Assembly: GCA_907165275.2 (NCBI GenBank)
Contig: OU015649.1
Coordinates: 10,756,001-10,820,000 of the forward strand
Direction of reading: 5' to 3'
Origin: Zygaena filipendulae
Lineage: Eukaryota > Arthropoda > Insecta > Lepidoptera > Zygaenidae
Length of the DNA: 64,000 nucleotides
Shown here: piece after piece, positions 15,231 through 27,782 of the stretch
How positions within the stretch are numbered: position 1 is the first letter of the stretch
Layout: the number at the start of each line of letters is the position of its first letter
Made by a program: the position numbers and the translations under genes
Notes under the pieces: model-generated
Database searches by the model: none
Told to the model about the DNA's origin: nothing
What the model saw: only the letters and a program-made list of their open reading frames with translations

Positions 15231-17449
15231 AAACTATCAATCGTATTATGTTTACTGTCGTTTGTCTTTATTACTTGAAAACCGTAAGAGATTTTTTTTA
15301 TTTAACAAAAATTTACAAAACTATCGCGTTGAAAGTTTTCATACTGATTGATGAGATACTGATAAATCCTTTCTGAAACTCTCTCAATATGACTTTCCTC
15401 TTTGCTGAAAGTACTCAATAAAAACTCATTTTCTTATTTGTGAATATGAGAGATCGTTGAACTCTTTTATAGTGACGTAAGTAAGGGGACAATGCGAACG
15501 CCAAGTTCGACGGCGCATCAAGTTGAAAGGTGCATTAGTGCAAAATAACACGTAGCCACGAAAATTTCAATTAACTTTAATGCACATGTCGGACCTGGAT
15601 CTCCTCCCCCACCCCCCTCGACCTGCCTCGAACGCCCCCAACCCCGCTCTCGATTTATTAAAACCGATTACCGCGCTAAGCCGACGCTTGCCTGACTTTG
15701 CACTTGTTTTATCGCTACCTTTGCATTTTATTCCCCAAAATATGATGACGTCGAAATAATAACCCTTATTTCCTTTTACAATCGAAAATGATATTTCATG
15801 TTTCTGATAATTCACCGGTCTTGCTGCTTCAGCTACTATTGAAATTATTCTTAAATTTTTCTAATCGTAACGTTAACACGTCTTTATTCTTAGGATTAGA
15901 AAAAATAACTTTATGGAGAATATAGTTATATCTATACCTATTGTTACAAATTATTTACTTCTGTTTGTCAATTGATTGCTTGTGAAACAAAAAAAATACA
16001 GGACAAAAAATGAAACTTACGTAAGAATATAAATCAACGTAATGATTATTACCTATGATATTTTTTACCTAGAAACACGAAGAGTTCCTTGAGGAAACAA
16101 AACCGCGATACAAGCTAATTGTTCCAACACGTACCTACTTTTCCACGTCTTAATATTTTTTTTAATTATTAACTTTCAACCTACTATACAAGAAGGATTT
16201 TTTTAATTACACTTAAAAGACATAATATTATTATTGCATTGTTATGTATTTAAAATGCTGCACTTTTACTATTTGAAAAGTAATAACTGTAATCCTATAA
16301 AATACAGCAGTTTTATGGGTGGGCCGTTTGCGGGGGCACCTGTTTGTGGGCCATAGCCGGGCAAAAACTGCGTTATAACCACTCATAATCATTGACTACA
16401 ATAACTGTCAAAACGGCACTAAATATTGTTGGTTAAATGCCGCAAGTTTTTGTATTTTTTGTAACGGTCAACACCTTTAAGAGCGCAGTTCGGAGCACAA
16501 AGAGTGTAGGTGGCAATCAAAAGGTTGCCAGGTGCCAAGGGTTAATGTTCTTTGAAATGGTACCTATTAATACCTGAGTAGTAATCATTTTAATATTCAG
16601 CTGAAGGACCTGTATTCATGACTACGTAATCAATAAATAAAATGATCTTTTTAATATGCACTGAGGCAAACCACAACGCTCCAATGAATGTAACTCAAGT
16701 CAGGCTTAACTAAACATTGCTCTACCTCTGTGTCAAGTCAGCTGGTGCATCAGGTCAATAAAATATGTTATTATAACTTTCCCGATATATACGTATCTCT
16801 ACTGTAACTTGCTGTGTCAAACACGGATTGACGTATATATCTAAAGACTTATCTACTTGATAATTTAGTTTGGTAAGGTTGTCTCAATCTTGTGTTTAAG
16901 CTATCATCACGTTTAGAAATAGGTAAAAGGGATAAATTATTATTATTAGCAATAGCATTGCAAATAAGAGGACAAACAGACAGACAGAAACAGACAGCTA
17001 CTTTGTTTTATACTATAGTATTTAGAGAACAAAATGACTGGTGTATAAAAAATAAACAATTGCACGATGTGACGCAAAAATGTTATTAACATAATATTAA
17101 CACCGTATCTCATAAATGTATGTTACGACTCACGACTTAACATAGGTATTCAAATATTTTGGACAAACTCATTGTCCCAAAAAGGCGAGCATAAATCCTC
17201 TTCCAGTTAGTCCCTCGAACAAAGTCCACTCGGCAGTAAAGTGGCTGCTTGTAAATCAACGGACAAATCGAAAAAATGAACAAATAAATGCATCGTGACA
17301 GGACAGACGGACATTTTCTCACATGACGCAAGACATTAGTGATGCCAATGCCTCACAGTAGAACATATCGATAAAAAGTATACTTAATCACGCCAATTGG
17401 TAGTGTTTACTAAATAGAGGTGATCGCCGCGAGGCAAATTTATTAAATA

Positions 17450-17500
17450 CTAGCTATGCCCCGCGGTTTCACCCGCGTGAGTTTCGAGATTCGAGATAAT
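17450..17500 (+). repeat. CCGCGG-type repeat, truncated
   Basis: Only the edge remains: ACTAGCTATGCCCCGCGGTT and CACCCGCGTGAGTTTCGAG. Confidence 0.75.
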
Positions 17501-19484
17501 TTATATAGGTAGATATTTACTTATGATTATAAATTTCTTTAATTTTATTTGCCAACATAATATATATGTATTCATTATTTGTAAGGCCCCCACATGATCT
17601 TTAAGATTTTAAGGTTATAATGTAATAATGGTGAGTCTGAACTAGCTAGTGGTTAGAGAAACTGACCTATGTGCCAGATGCAGTCCGTCACATTGTGTTT
17701 ACACTGGGTCTAGACATTTAGTATTATGTCATAATTATGTATTGGAAAAGAAAGGTATACGTACTGGGTGTAAGGTTAAACGAGGGACGTATTGAAGGAT
17801 GTTCAGTGTTCAATAAAATTCTTGTCTCAAATATCTAACAAATCGTAAAATTATTTTTTGACATAGCAAAATTACTCTCGACAAATCAAATGTAGGTTAA
17901 GATTTTCTCTGCGATTTGTGTTTTTTATTTATTTAAATTTTTATTTTTTACATGAACTACTACTGAACTATCGAGGGTTTCAGTTCTTCGATCAAACTTG
18001 CTACTTGTATAAACATTGTAATTATTACGTGTCTGTTATCGATTTAAAAAGTTAGAAATTCTGCACCGCATGACGATAGAATCCAACTATTTGGAATTAA
18101 CATAATTAAATTCATTATTAGTTTCAACAAAATTGCTTAAATATTTCAACAATAAGTTTAAAAATAGCGTAGAACGACTTCAAATAATTTGTTTATACAT
18201 TAGAACCAAAGTTGTATAAAACAGTCGATAAAAATCTGTAATATTGGATAATATGCGTCAAAAGGAAAGGATTTTTTCGTCATAATAAAAAGAGATAAAC
18301 CTTACTATGGGATGTCTGGAGATAAGGGTCCGCTTTATGTTTTCATATTAAGTTTGTCATAAAAATGAGGGCAGTAACGCTTTTACTGTTGTTGGTTGCC
18401 TTTTGTTAGTTTTGCACTCGCCACGTCGTGAGCTTAAGGTGTTGTATACTGTGACATACTTATTTTTTTTACTTCAAGTGCTTGATTCAAAACATTTTTT
18501 GTCCTTAATGCATGTGCCAATCACACAGTCTCAAACGCTCTGAATAGTAAAAAATCATAATATAAATAATATTCTATATTATATTATGACTTTTTTGTCT
18601 TATTTCACCACTACACCACACTTTAAGACTCATATATTCATGCACACAGAGCATAACGCGTAATTTCGCCATTTTGGAATGAAAATTTTTTTTTACAGTG
18701 GAGGAAAAATTTGAATACACGTTTAAGTAAAGTAAAACGTAACTTACGTCAGAAAAGAAGTTTAAGTAACGTAAAACATGACTTACTTCAGAAAAGTTCA
18801 TATACCTATTACATACCTACATAAAAAAATCTGCTTTTCTTTTCTCAAAGTGCGCGAAATAAGTTTTAGTTCAAAAACCTTCACTAGCTTGGTGTTTACT
18901 GATCAGTGTTCGCATATTTTTTACAAGACCCAAAATTTATTTCATTTAAAAAAGTCATTAACAAAATCACTGCATCACTTTTAGCTAACCAATAAATCCG
19001 AGATTGAATACCACCCTACGTGTCTTTATGCTGGATAATGATAATAAAATCATTCCCGTTCAAATTAATAGACAATACATTGTAGAGCAATTTAAAACAC
19101 GCTCCCTTCTTTTATAGATAAAATTTGTCCCTGATATCCCATTTTGATTGGACGGGGTGATTTATCTGTTGTTCAGACCAACTTACGTAGATCAGCTAGT
19201 TTTGATACTTTTATGATTGATATATTTGTCTGGAGATGTGATAAAAATGATGTGTAGTAAGACCCTTAGTTTCGTAAACTCATCCGCTTTACATAACTTA
19301 AACATACCACACTACGTTTACTTTTTATATATCCTGTTTAAACAATCGGATCGGATCAATTCAGTTTTAACTCAAATTGAAGCAAAAATACGTAAGATAG
19401 CGTCTACTGGAAGCTCAATTAAGTATTTATTTTCGTGTTATACTCTAAGAATAAACTCTGAATTTCGGAATATTTGTAAACTAT

Positions 19485-19518
19485 AGCAAACAGTAAAAGT
19501 ATACTTTTACTGTTTGCT
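19485..19518. repeat. 34-bp perfect palindrome
   Basis: AGCAAACAGTAAAAGTA is followed at once by its exact reverse complement; there is no spacer and no mismatch. Confidence 0.95.
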
Positions 19519-21136
19519 TTAAAATGGTTAAAGCTTTTTAGACGAGTTGCGTGTAAAATTATAGCAGACAATGAAAGTGACGCGAATATAAACCGTAACG
19601 AGTGCAACATATTTTCATTTCGAGGGAGTATTATATTATAACTTCTTATTATACGTGTGGACATAAGTAGGTATATACACGTATTTTAGGTATATAAGAA
19701 GGTATCTATCTAGTGTCAATTACAAGTATCAAGATGTCAAAGTCGTAGCATAACTTTCGCGTCGTGCGCAATGAGAGGAGCAATTTCATCCCTCGCTCCC
19801 TCGAGAGCCCGCCGCGGGCGAGGACCGGGGACTATCGACACTGCGGACATACACTACACTGATTTAGACTAACTACACTTGTTGCCAGTCAGAGATAATA
19901 GCGTGCAACGTCTCTATTACAAAACAAAATAAATGACACCTTTCAAAGGAAAGAAACAGTTGTAAAATATAATACATAGGTATTAGCACTAAAATCGGTA
20001 TGAAATCATAGTTTGTTTTTAGGGTAAGAAGTATAACACTTTAGAAAAAAGTTAAAACAGCACTTCACGTGTATATCAACTACCTATCTATAGAAAAATA
20101 ATTAAGTTATTTTTGACTCGTTTTAAACGCCCGACGCGCCCATTCAACTTTTTTATAATAGCACCTTCGATTTTTATCTATATTCTATGACAGTAAAAAA
20201 AAAACATTAAATAAGAAAAACATTCGATTGAGACCACATGCACCCTGTTTAAAACTAATGTTTTTTTCCGATTTACTTACGATTATTAATTGTTGGAAAA
20301 GATGTCTTACGAAAATTTATAATTCAAATAACAACCGAGTTATATAAAAAATCTTAGTTCAAAAATTCTTCAAGTTTACAAAATAGCTAATCGCCTGATT
20401 ATTTCGAGTGTGTGCCATGAAATAGCTGCACAGGACGCTGGCGGCCGAGGGATCCACGATCGAAGGCTCCCTTCGCGCCGCGCGCGCGAGGCCCGCTCCG
20501 GCGCCCCGCGGTATCAAAGCGTACACAATGCCAATTTTCCGCTCAGCGCCACCGACTACGCAATTATTTAGATAAACCTCTCGGCGTGACTATAAAAACA
20601 TCTTCCCCTCCCCCGACTGCGCTGCATGTTTGTTGTCTTTTGGGGCTTTCCGAATTTATAGCCTGACATTAAGCCGCCGGTTAGGAAAAAATGTACTTTT
20701 AATTTATCTAGTTAAAGGGTTGAAGGACGGCCCGGTTCGCGAAGTAATTATTCCGGAATTGGCCACTTTGGCTGATGAATCCATTCCGTTCAACCCTTTT
20801 GTTTAGGATGGCTTTTGTAGAGAATTAAATTTGTTTTTGACTTTGATTTTATAATAGAAGAGTGAAAGATTACATTAGGTTGATGAGTCGACAAATTAAA
20901 GAGTTGCTTTTGAAATTTTATCGTAAGTAGGTATTTAAATATAATTGACGTTCTGTTACTTTTTTATACAGTTATGGTACGAAACCTTGGTAATTAAAAA
21001 GCTGCCTATATGTATAAATAAACCCCACCGTTAGGCTTCCGCTGAAAAGCCACATGTTTTGTAAAAAAAAAACCGTCATTCAATTAGGTACGATCTATTA
21101 ATTTGTTTATTAAAAATAGTGGACATGAAAACTTAC

Positions 21137-21299
21137 CTTCCGGTTTTGGTAATGATCATCTCGGTGCCAAGATCGTGGAATTTGTCCCACAGCTCTTTCG
21201 TCTCCAACTGACAGTCAACGGTTAGCAACTCTTCGCAATTACAGGATGTGGCTGGAGGTGAGGGTCGCGCGGGAGACGGGGTGTCACGTTCACCTAATT
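21137..21299 (-). CDS. H15/mid: T-box factor, Tbx20/H15-midline class, exon 3 (start of T-box DNA-binding domain)
   Basis: 163 nt between a textbook acceptor (long T run, TTCGCAG) and a strong donor (GGAAG|GTAAGT, phase 2). After a Pro-rich lead ([17 protein letters not shown]) it reads [17 protein letters not shown] and then [12 protein letters not shown]. This is the start of the T-box fold and matches the Tbx20 class ([13 protein letters not shown], EMIITKxGR) better than Tbx2/3, Brachyury or Tbx6 types. The first T-box residue is at about protein position 134. The exon breaks inside the Arg codon before the expected RMFP motif. I found no sequence encoding the rest of the domain (RMFP, YAYHRSSW, HKYQPR) on the minus strand left of here, so the gene continues beyond position 1. 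Confidence 0.93.
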
Positions 21300-21886
21300 C
21301 TGCGAAAAAAAAAATAATAACAATATCACTTCACAACGCACAGGTCTACTTGATTCCACATCTAAGTATAAGCTGGCGTCGTTGAAATCAAACAAACATG
21401 GTGTATACCTACTGGTCGTATAAAGTATAAACTACCGTACTAGACCTAGGTACTGGATACCTACTACATACAATAGACTACTTACTATAGACTGGAAAGT
21501 AGAACGTTGTGTTCGTCACACAAGTTTACGACTGTGCTAATTGAACCCGAAACATCTTAATTGGAGGCGAGGCATAGTGACCACTCTACAATATTTTTTT
21601 TTATTAAAGTTAGCGATGGGTGAAGTCGATCGTTTATTTATTTTATGCAGATTATTATAGGTATAAATAATATTTACCCCTAGATCAGCAGATAATAAAA
21701 AACAGATAAATAAAATCAAGTAGGTACCGAGCACAGTGTAAAAGCGACTTTTCTGGTTTCACCTCCATACCTACATGCATTATGCATCTACTGAATTCTA
21801 TAAGTAATTAATTAATATTATTTTATAAATGCGAATATGAGATTTTTTATTTGTTACGCTTTAACGCAGTAACTACCCAACCGATC

Positions 21887-22222
21887 ATGCAATAGGCTAG
21901 TTTCCTGGGTAAAAAAATCAAAATTCTATTTAGTCCGTCAGTTAGATAATAAAAAAATGACACGTATTTTTTGCTTTTTTAAAATAATGGAAATATGCAT
22001 AGATAAAGCGCATTAAAGTTTAGGGTGGGGGACTCGTGATGTCACAGCTCGCTATAACGTGCGAACAAACTGTAGCGAGGCGTGACGTCATGTGAAATTT
22101 CGACTTGATATATCTCCGTTATTTTTTGGTTACATAAAAAATAAAAAAATACGTGTCCAATATTTTTTAATAATCTACAAAACGGACTAAAAAAGAAAAT
22201 TTAGGAAACTAGCCTATTTTGC
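21887..22222. mobile_element. Palindromic MITE, 'AGTCCGTC' family, copy 1
   Basis: Terminal inverted repeats: left AATAGGCTAGTTTCCTGGG then TTTAGTCCGTCAGTTAG; the right end reads the same in reverse complement (AATAGGCTAGTTTCCTAAA, TTTAGTCCGTTTTG). Inner arms GACACGTATTTTTTGC / GACACGTATTTTTTTA also pair. No ORF. A second copy is at 60804-61144. Confidence 0.8.
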
Positions 22223-22409
22223 ATAAGTAGGTACACTTTTTCAGAGGTAATTCCGAAATTAACGTGGGTGAAACCATATTCTACAGCACACACAATCCGT
22301 CACTGCAAACACTTTTATTATCCAAAATTGTGTTGTAATACATGTGCATTAGGTACATGTAATATTTTATGTAATTATAGGTAGATAACAGTTATCACAT
22401 ATAATCTTA

Positions 22410-22852
22410 ATATAAATAAATCACGTGTCACGTTGTTTGTCCGCGATGGACTCCGAAACTACTGAACGGATTTTGATAAAATTTTGTAACCATTTATAAT
22501 ATGGTCCAACTTAAAAGATAGGATAGTTTTTATCCCGGAATTCCCGCGGGAACTCCGAAATTACTGCGGATGAAATCTCGGGGGACAGCTAGTCTAATAT
22601 ATATAAATCACGTGTCACGTTGTTTTTCCGCGATGGACTCCGAAACTACTGAACGGATTTTGATAAAATTTTGTAACCATTCATAAAATGGTCCAACTTA
22701 AAAGATAGGATAGTTTTTATCCCGTAATTCCCGCGGGAACTCCGGAATTAATGTGGGCAACAGCTACTGTCAGGGGTACAAAGAACTTTTTCCCCGCAAT
22801 TCCCGCGGGAACTCCGAAATTACCGCGGATGAAATCACGGGGGACAGCTAGT
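22410..22852 (-). repeat. Two head-to-tail CCGCGG-type repeats (minus)
   Basis: Each unit begins AAATCACGTGTCACGTTGTT, has 'cttaaaagataggatagttt', and ends with GGGGGACAGCTAG. Units at 22410-22592 and 22596-22852. They are near-identical to the plus-strand trio at 32450-33056. Confidence 0.85.
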
Positions 22853-23084
22853 ATTTATAATAAGAATCAATTTCGCATTTGCCTTGCCACTATAATCACT
22901 TTATAGTATTGCTGTACGACTGCACCACTTACCTACTATTATATTTTATTGTTATCAATATCTCTACTATACTCCACCCGGTAGCCTGGAAGAGATTGCT
23001 ATATAGTACCAGTATAAGGCTACCCTATCAAGTCACTCAGTTTACTTTTTTAAATCTTTAGTTATTTATAACTAACTAATAATA

Positions 23085-23165
23085 ACTAGCTGTGCCCCGC
23101 GGTTTCACCCGCGTGAGTTTTGGGACCGTTTTGACAGACGGACAGACATACAAACATTCATTTTT
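23085..23165 (+). repeat. CCGCGG-type repeat, short
   Basis: AACTAGCTGTGCCCCGCGGT and TTTCACCCGCGTGAGTTTTG, then GACAGACGGACAGACATAC. Confidence 0.8.
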
Positions 23166-23257
23166 ATTTATAAAAATTGTGGCGCTCAATAAAGTGTTTC
23201 ATATCCATGCATTCATTTAACCTAGAGAACAATAGTGACGATCGCGAGCCAACCGAC

Positions 23258-23419
23258 CTGAAGAGAGCGCGGGCGAGTGCGCGGCGCGGTCCGAGGCGTC
23301 CCCCTCACCGTCGGAGCACTGCTCCACGTCCACTTCCACATCCTCGTCGGGCACAGGTGACCGGCAGCTGGAGGCGGGCGAGCTGAGTGACGTCGGAGAA
23401 CTCTGTCTGGACGGGCAAC
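23258..23419 (-). CDS. H15/mid: T-box factor, Tbx20/H15-midline class, exon 2 (acidic/serine-rich linker)
   Basis: 162 nt. The acceptor ...GGTCAACAG|GTTGCC completes the phase-1 codon of exon 1. It encodes a Ser/Pro-rich stretch (PSRQSSPTSLSSPASSCRSP) and then an acidic run (PDEDVEVDVEQCSDGEGD), typical of the weakly conserved region before the T-box in Tbx20 proteins. I place the end at TCA G|GTCGGT, phase 1, which matches exon 3. This donor is not a good consensus. The frame stays open for another 36 bases to a second phase-compatible site, CTA G|GTTAAA (exon end 23222). Two other AG acceptors nearby have the wrong phase. The residues between the acidic run and exon 3 are therefore uncertain. 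Confidence 0.7.
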
Positions 23420-23924
23420 CTGTTGACCAAAACCACCTGAGACCAATGCTTGAGGCTCTATTGTAGACGCATTTTCTCAGATGCACAAAATTTTTCCTTG
23501 TACTCTATGACGTCTTTCGAGAGATGTATTTAGATTTTAGGTACATATAGGTATATAATAAGTACCTAAGCACTATTATGTAACAAAAAAAACGCATTCG
23601 ATAATAATCAATTACTTGTTATTTTGTCTAATACACTATTATAATGCTTGGACTTTATTACAAAGCCCCATCTGGTCCGAAACTAAGCAGAGCTTGTACG
23701 TACTAATATACAAAACTGATATACTCAATACTCATATATATACTTTTATTGTCTCCAGCAATAAGGCCGCCTTTTGCTCTGTATTTATTTTTTATATGTT
23801 TAAATTTTTTATCTCTCCTGGGGCAATAAAGCATATTTGAATTGAATTTAATTGAATTGAATTTTTGTTATATATGTATTTATACTTGTGGCAATTAGTT
23901 ATATTATTCTTTTTACTACGTTTT

Positions 23925-24067
23925 TGTTACTACTAAATTTAACTTAATTAGTTAAATGCCAATTACCATTAATTTAATGAACGTCTCTGATTCCAACAGT
24001 TTTGTTTTAAAAATCTTTACTTAAAATTAAGTAATCATTTAAACGACTCTGAGTGCGGCCGTTAAAC
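23925..24067. repeat. Half copy of the palindromic element at 35892
   Basis: Shares AACTTAATTAGTTAAATGCC, AGTTTTGTTTTAAAAATCT and CGACTCTGAGTGCGGCCG with the right half of the 35892-36134 element; the left half is missing. Confidence 0.7.
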
Positions 24068-25574
24068 AAACAGACCACAGAACATATACCTATAGGAAAC
24101 GCATCAACTCAGTTTAGTAGAAACATTGCCTACTTAACTAAATGTATTAACGTTTTTTATTTACATATTTACTTAGTTACTACAGTTTTCAAGTTTGAGA
24201 GTTTTGAGAATATTGCAGAGAATATACCTACTTGGGATGCCAGTAAGAATAAGAGTGTTCTCCGCCATGCAGACTCGGGATGAACATTGAATAAATGTTA
24301 CTCGTGACACCTAACGTAGTAGACAGGTTCTCTAACCAACAACCATCCATTCACTAACCAACGGTGTTTTCAAAGATACCTATTACTGCAAGGTTCACTT
24401 TACTCGCGAGAATTTTCCTAATTTTGGGATCGTATATACCTACTATATTAACTTTCTTATAGGTAAGTAAAGCTTACAACAAACTTGCTATGCTATCTGT
24501 CTGTGTATCTTCTAAACTAGGATTTTTAAGCATTTTTCACTATAATTTACAGAGGTTCATCGGGAAGTTTTATACTTATAATACGAAGTTTCCAAATGAA
24601 TATTCAACTTTAAGGAAAATTCAACTTGATATAACTTTTCAATCACAACGAAAATTAAAAACAACTCAAGTTCTATGTATATGGAAACTTAATAGACCTT
24701 TCATTACTGAAATTATGTTGACTCTTTGTTCTATTACGACGTGAAAGGCGAATAAGGCGATAAACAAAAATACAAACAAACGGATTCTCACATTATAATA
24801 GGTATTTAGGTAGCTTATCATTTAGGTATAGTTCCAACTACGCACCAAACAAAAGAAACAGTCTACCCATTTGTAGTGAATAACTGATGCCCGTGATTTT
24901 GACTCTCAGATACTCTCTGTTTTGCCGTGGGTGTGACAAAAGTACCTACCTATACCGAATGTTAAATTACGATATAAGTTATCGATTAGTAACTATACCA
25001 AGTTTTATTCAAATTCGTAACTTTTAAGAGTAACAAGCCAAAAAAAACAATAAATCAGGCATACCTACTAAGTACTAACAAACAATCATTCATTAACAAA
25101 CGATTCATCGACATTTTTTAATTTATATATGACTCTGCGCTACATTATTTTTATATTTACAAAGTGCAATTACGCCAAGTCTACAGTTTGGTAGGTAATC
25201 TTCTTCTACATCTTTATACAACGTGTTAATGAAATAACTGAAAACTAGAAAGTAGTTTGCTCAGAATTGACAAGGAATCGATCGCACTATGTTTTAATAT
25301 ACGTTATGTTTTTTTCATTTTTTACTGGCCCATGTCTAAATTATTTATAATACAATATTTGGCGCGTACGCCGCCCGCAGCAAAAAAAATCGAACCGGTA
25401 GGCGCGGGCGTAGCGCTTGGAATTTTGTAGATAGGTCACCTCCAAACTAAGGTTGAATAACTTTTAAAGTATAAATTTTTTCGACATAAAATACATTTTA
25501 ATCATATTATTGTTTTGTTTTTTTTTTAAATGGGGTGTATCTGGTTTTCAGTTAATTCATTAACACGTTGTATA

Positions 25575-25710
25575 TTATATAAAAATGAATCTCTATTTCC
25601 CTTGGTCACGGCTTCAAGGGTACAGAAAAGAACATAGAGTACTTTTTATTTCGGATTTCCCGAGGGAACTCCGAAAATACCGCAAGTGAAACCCCGAAGA
25701 CAGCTATTTT
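25575..25710 (-). repeat. CCGCGG-type repeat (minus)
   Basis: 'gaatctctatttcccttggt' module, then CCCGAGGGAACTCCG and GTGAAACCCCGAAGACAGC. Confidence 0.7.
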
Positions 25711-25716
25711 TTAACC

Positions 25717-26898
25717 GACTTCCAAAAAGGAGGAGGTTCTATGTTCGATTGTATGTATGTTTTTTTTTTTTTTTTTATGTATGTTCACCGATTACTCGAA
25801 GACGGCTGGACCGATTTCAAAAATTCTTTTTTTGTTTGAAAGGGTATACTTCCAATTAGGTCACATTGCCACCAATTCGGGATCTGATGATGGGATCTTG
25901 GAGAAATCGAGGGAACTCTTCAAAAATTATAGGCACACCTATAGCGATTTGGGTATTTTTTATAGTAAATCGTTCATTTGCTTTCGAAAAGCAAAATTTG
26001 AAGAAGTGGAACTGATGATGAAGACCACAGATGGTCATCGGAACTACTCAACAATAATACGTATTTCAGGGGTTCTAGTTAGAGCGATTTGGCAAATTGT
26101 TTTTTTGTTTGAAAGGGGATACTTTCGAATTAGTCACATTGTTACCAAGTCAGGATCTGATGGTGGAATCTTGGAGAAATCGAGGGAACTCTTCAAAATT
26201 TATAGGCACACCTATGGCGATTTGGGTATTTTTTATAGTAAATCGTTTATTTGCTTTTGGAAAGTAAAATTTGAAGAAGTGGAACTGATGATGAAGACCG
26301 CAGATAGTCATCGGAACTACTAAATAATAGGTATTTCACAGATTCCGATTCGTTAACTTAAATGTGGTTTCTAAACAATTTATGTTCGTCACAATGTATA
26401 TGGTGAAGTGGAACTGATGGTGGTGTATCAGCAGAACTCCTCAAAAATTAACGTCCCTGCATCGGGAAAAGCAATATTTTGTAAAAGGTTATGAGCAGTT
26501 GACAGTAGGCTATTGTAACTTAGATAAATTACAAACCGACTCACTAAAAAGCAAGAAATAAACAAATTTTTAACAAAAAAATTAAAACCGACTTCCAAAA
26601 ACACAAATCTAAAAAAGCTAAAATAAAAAGCTAAAAATAACAAAATACCGATTTAATCCAAAAGACGAAAACACACGTAATATTATTATTAGTTTGTGCT
26701 ACCACTGATCGGTATGAAGTCGGTGACAAGCCAAATATGGAGGGGGTAGATGGGCTAAGTCAACTCCTGCCACCAGCTCTTCGTGAGCAAAACAACTCAA
26801 GTGGGCAGACACCAGCGGGCTTGTCACCGAATTCAAACCGATCAGTGGTAGCACAAACCAATAATAATATTACGTGTGTTTTCGTCTTTTGGATTATT
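25717..26898 (+). repeat. 'aaccgacttccaaaaagg' dispersed repeat, copy A, with internal tandem modules and terminal hairpin
   Basis: Starts AACCGACTTCCAAAAAGGAG. It contains two tandem modules (about 25826-26045 and 26092-26323) sharing GGAGAAATCGAGGGAACTC and GAAGTGGAACTGATGATGAA, which give rise to a repeat-derived 188-codon frame at 25757-26323. The 3' part (26654-26896) is a 77-bp inverted repeat around an 89-base loop (arm core GTGCTACCACTGATCGGT). No transposase seen. A minus-strand copy is at 30506-31990. Confidence 0.75.
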
Positions 26899-27291
26899 AA
26901 ACATAGGTACATACTTAGGAATATAATCTACACAGATTTACCTATCATATAATAATATTATAATAGATATCCTTTATGTATTGCATGGTGTGATACTAAT
27001 AAAACAGTTTTAAATATTCAAAGAATTTATGAAATCTCAATCAAAGATGACTTCTCTTCGTATACGTCTCTACCTACAGATAAATATACGAAAACCAACC
27101 TATATTTTGTTTTATGTCTCCAAATATATCTAAATTGGTAGTAGGTACTTTAGGTACATTGTATATGTATTTCTTCGACAAACCTCCAATTTGATGTGGA
27201 CCGTGCTCGGTTCCACACAATTAATCTAAAATAACGAACTGGGTGCGTGCAACATGACTCCTGCGCTCGCGCACTTCAAAATGAAAAAGCG

Positions 27292-27297
27292 TTTATT
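27292..27297 (-). terminator. Candidate polyadenylation signal for the nested 71-aa ORF unit
   Basis: AATAAA on the minus strand, about 490 nt after the stop codon and followed by T-rich sequence. It marks the probable 3' end of a transcript-like block. Confidence 0.35.
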
Positions 27298-27782
27298 AGA
27301 CACAAAGAAAATGCTACAATAATAAGGGAGCACTAGTCCCTAAACTAGGATTCCCTGTGTTATAGGGACCAGTCTCCTACAAATATACCTATCCAATTAA
27401 GCAATCAGTACAGAGGATTTAACATCTAAACGTACAAGTTAGGAGACCACACGAAACCATACCAATGACCAAGTGTGTGTCCTGATAGTGAGAAAAAATG
27501 AGAACAATAACACATTATGTCAAGCGGCCCTCACTGAGGTTCATGAGATTAACCCAAGTGTCAAGACAGAAAAAGTGGTAAGAGTAATGTGCCTGCAATA
27601 GGAATAATGGAAACATTATAAAGAGTCAGCAGTCGAAGACTCTGTGGCCTAGCCCTACGAGTAGTATCTTGGGATCAGTACTGCCGCAGAAAAGGACACA
27701 AAAGTAGGCATCTATCCTCTGCGACAGTCTGCTAGGCACAGATTGTTCTCCAATCATGGAACAAGCCAGCCATCTTACAAAT

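Larger units (their letters stand above)
1..21136 (-). other. Intron 3 of the T-box gene (left end outside the window)
   Basis: No supported coding exon on either strand. Open frames here are short and mostly fall in GC-rich islands in several overlapping frames at once. The stretch holds copies of the CCGCGG repeat (3042, 9000, 11808, 15088, 17450), a 34-bp perfect palindrome (19485-19518), and isolated GC/CpG-rich islands at about 781-1080, 4690-4850, 7100-7330, 7490-7570, 13130-13280, 13760-13880 and 20440-20560 in otherwise AT-rich DNA. A nested gene on the plus strand cannot be excluded, but I see no conserved protein. Calling it an intron rests on the open donor at 21136. Confidence 0.7.
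21300..23257 (-). other. Intron 2 of the T-box gene
   Basis: About 1.96 kb. It holds one palindromic MITE-like element (21887-22222), a truncated CCGCGG repeat at about 22240-22280, two head-to-tail minus-oriented CCGCGG repeats (22410-22592, 22596-22852) and one plus-oriented fragment (23085-23165). No coding sequence seen. Confidence 0.7.

Noticed and set aside
25757..26323. 188-codon plus-strand ORF, the third longest intact frame after tilB and the transglutaminase gene
   Set aside because: It reads through two tandem modules of a dispersed repeat; the protein is just the module twice, and partial copies with broken frames occur at 31640-31985 and 35235-35345.
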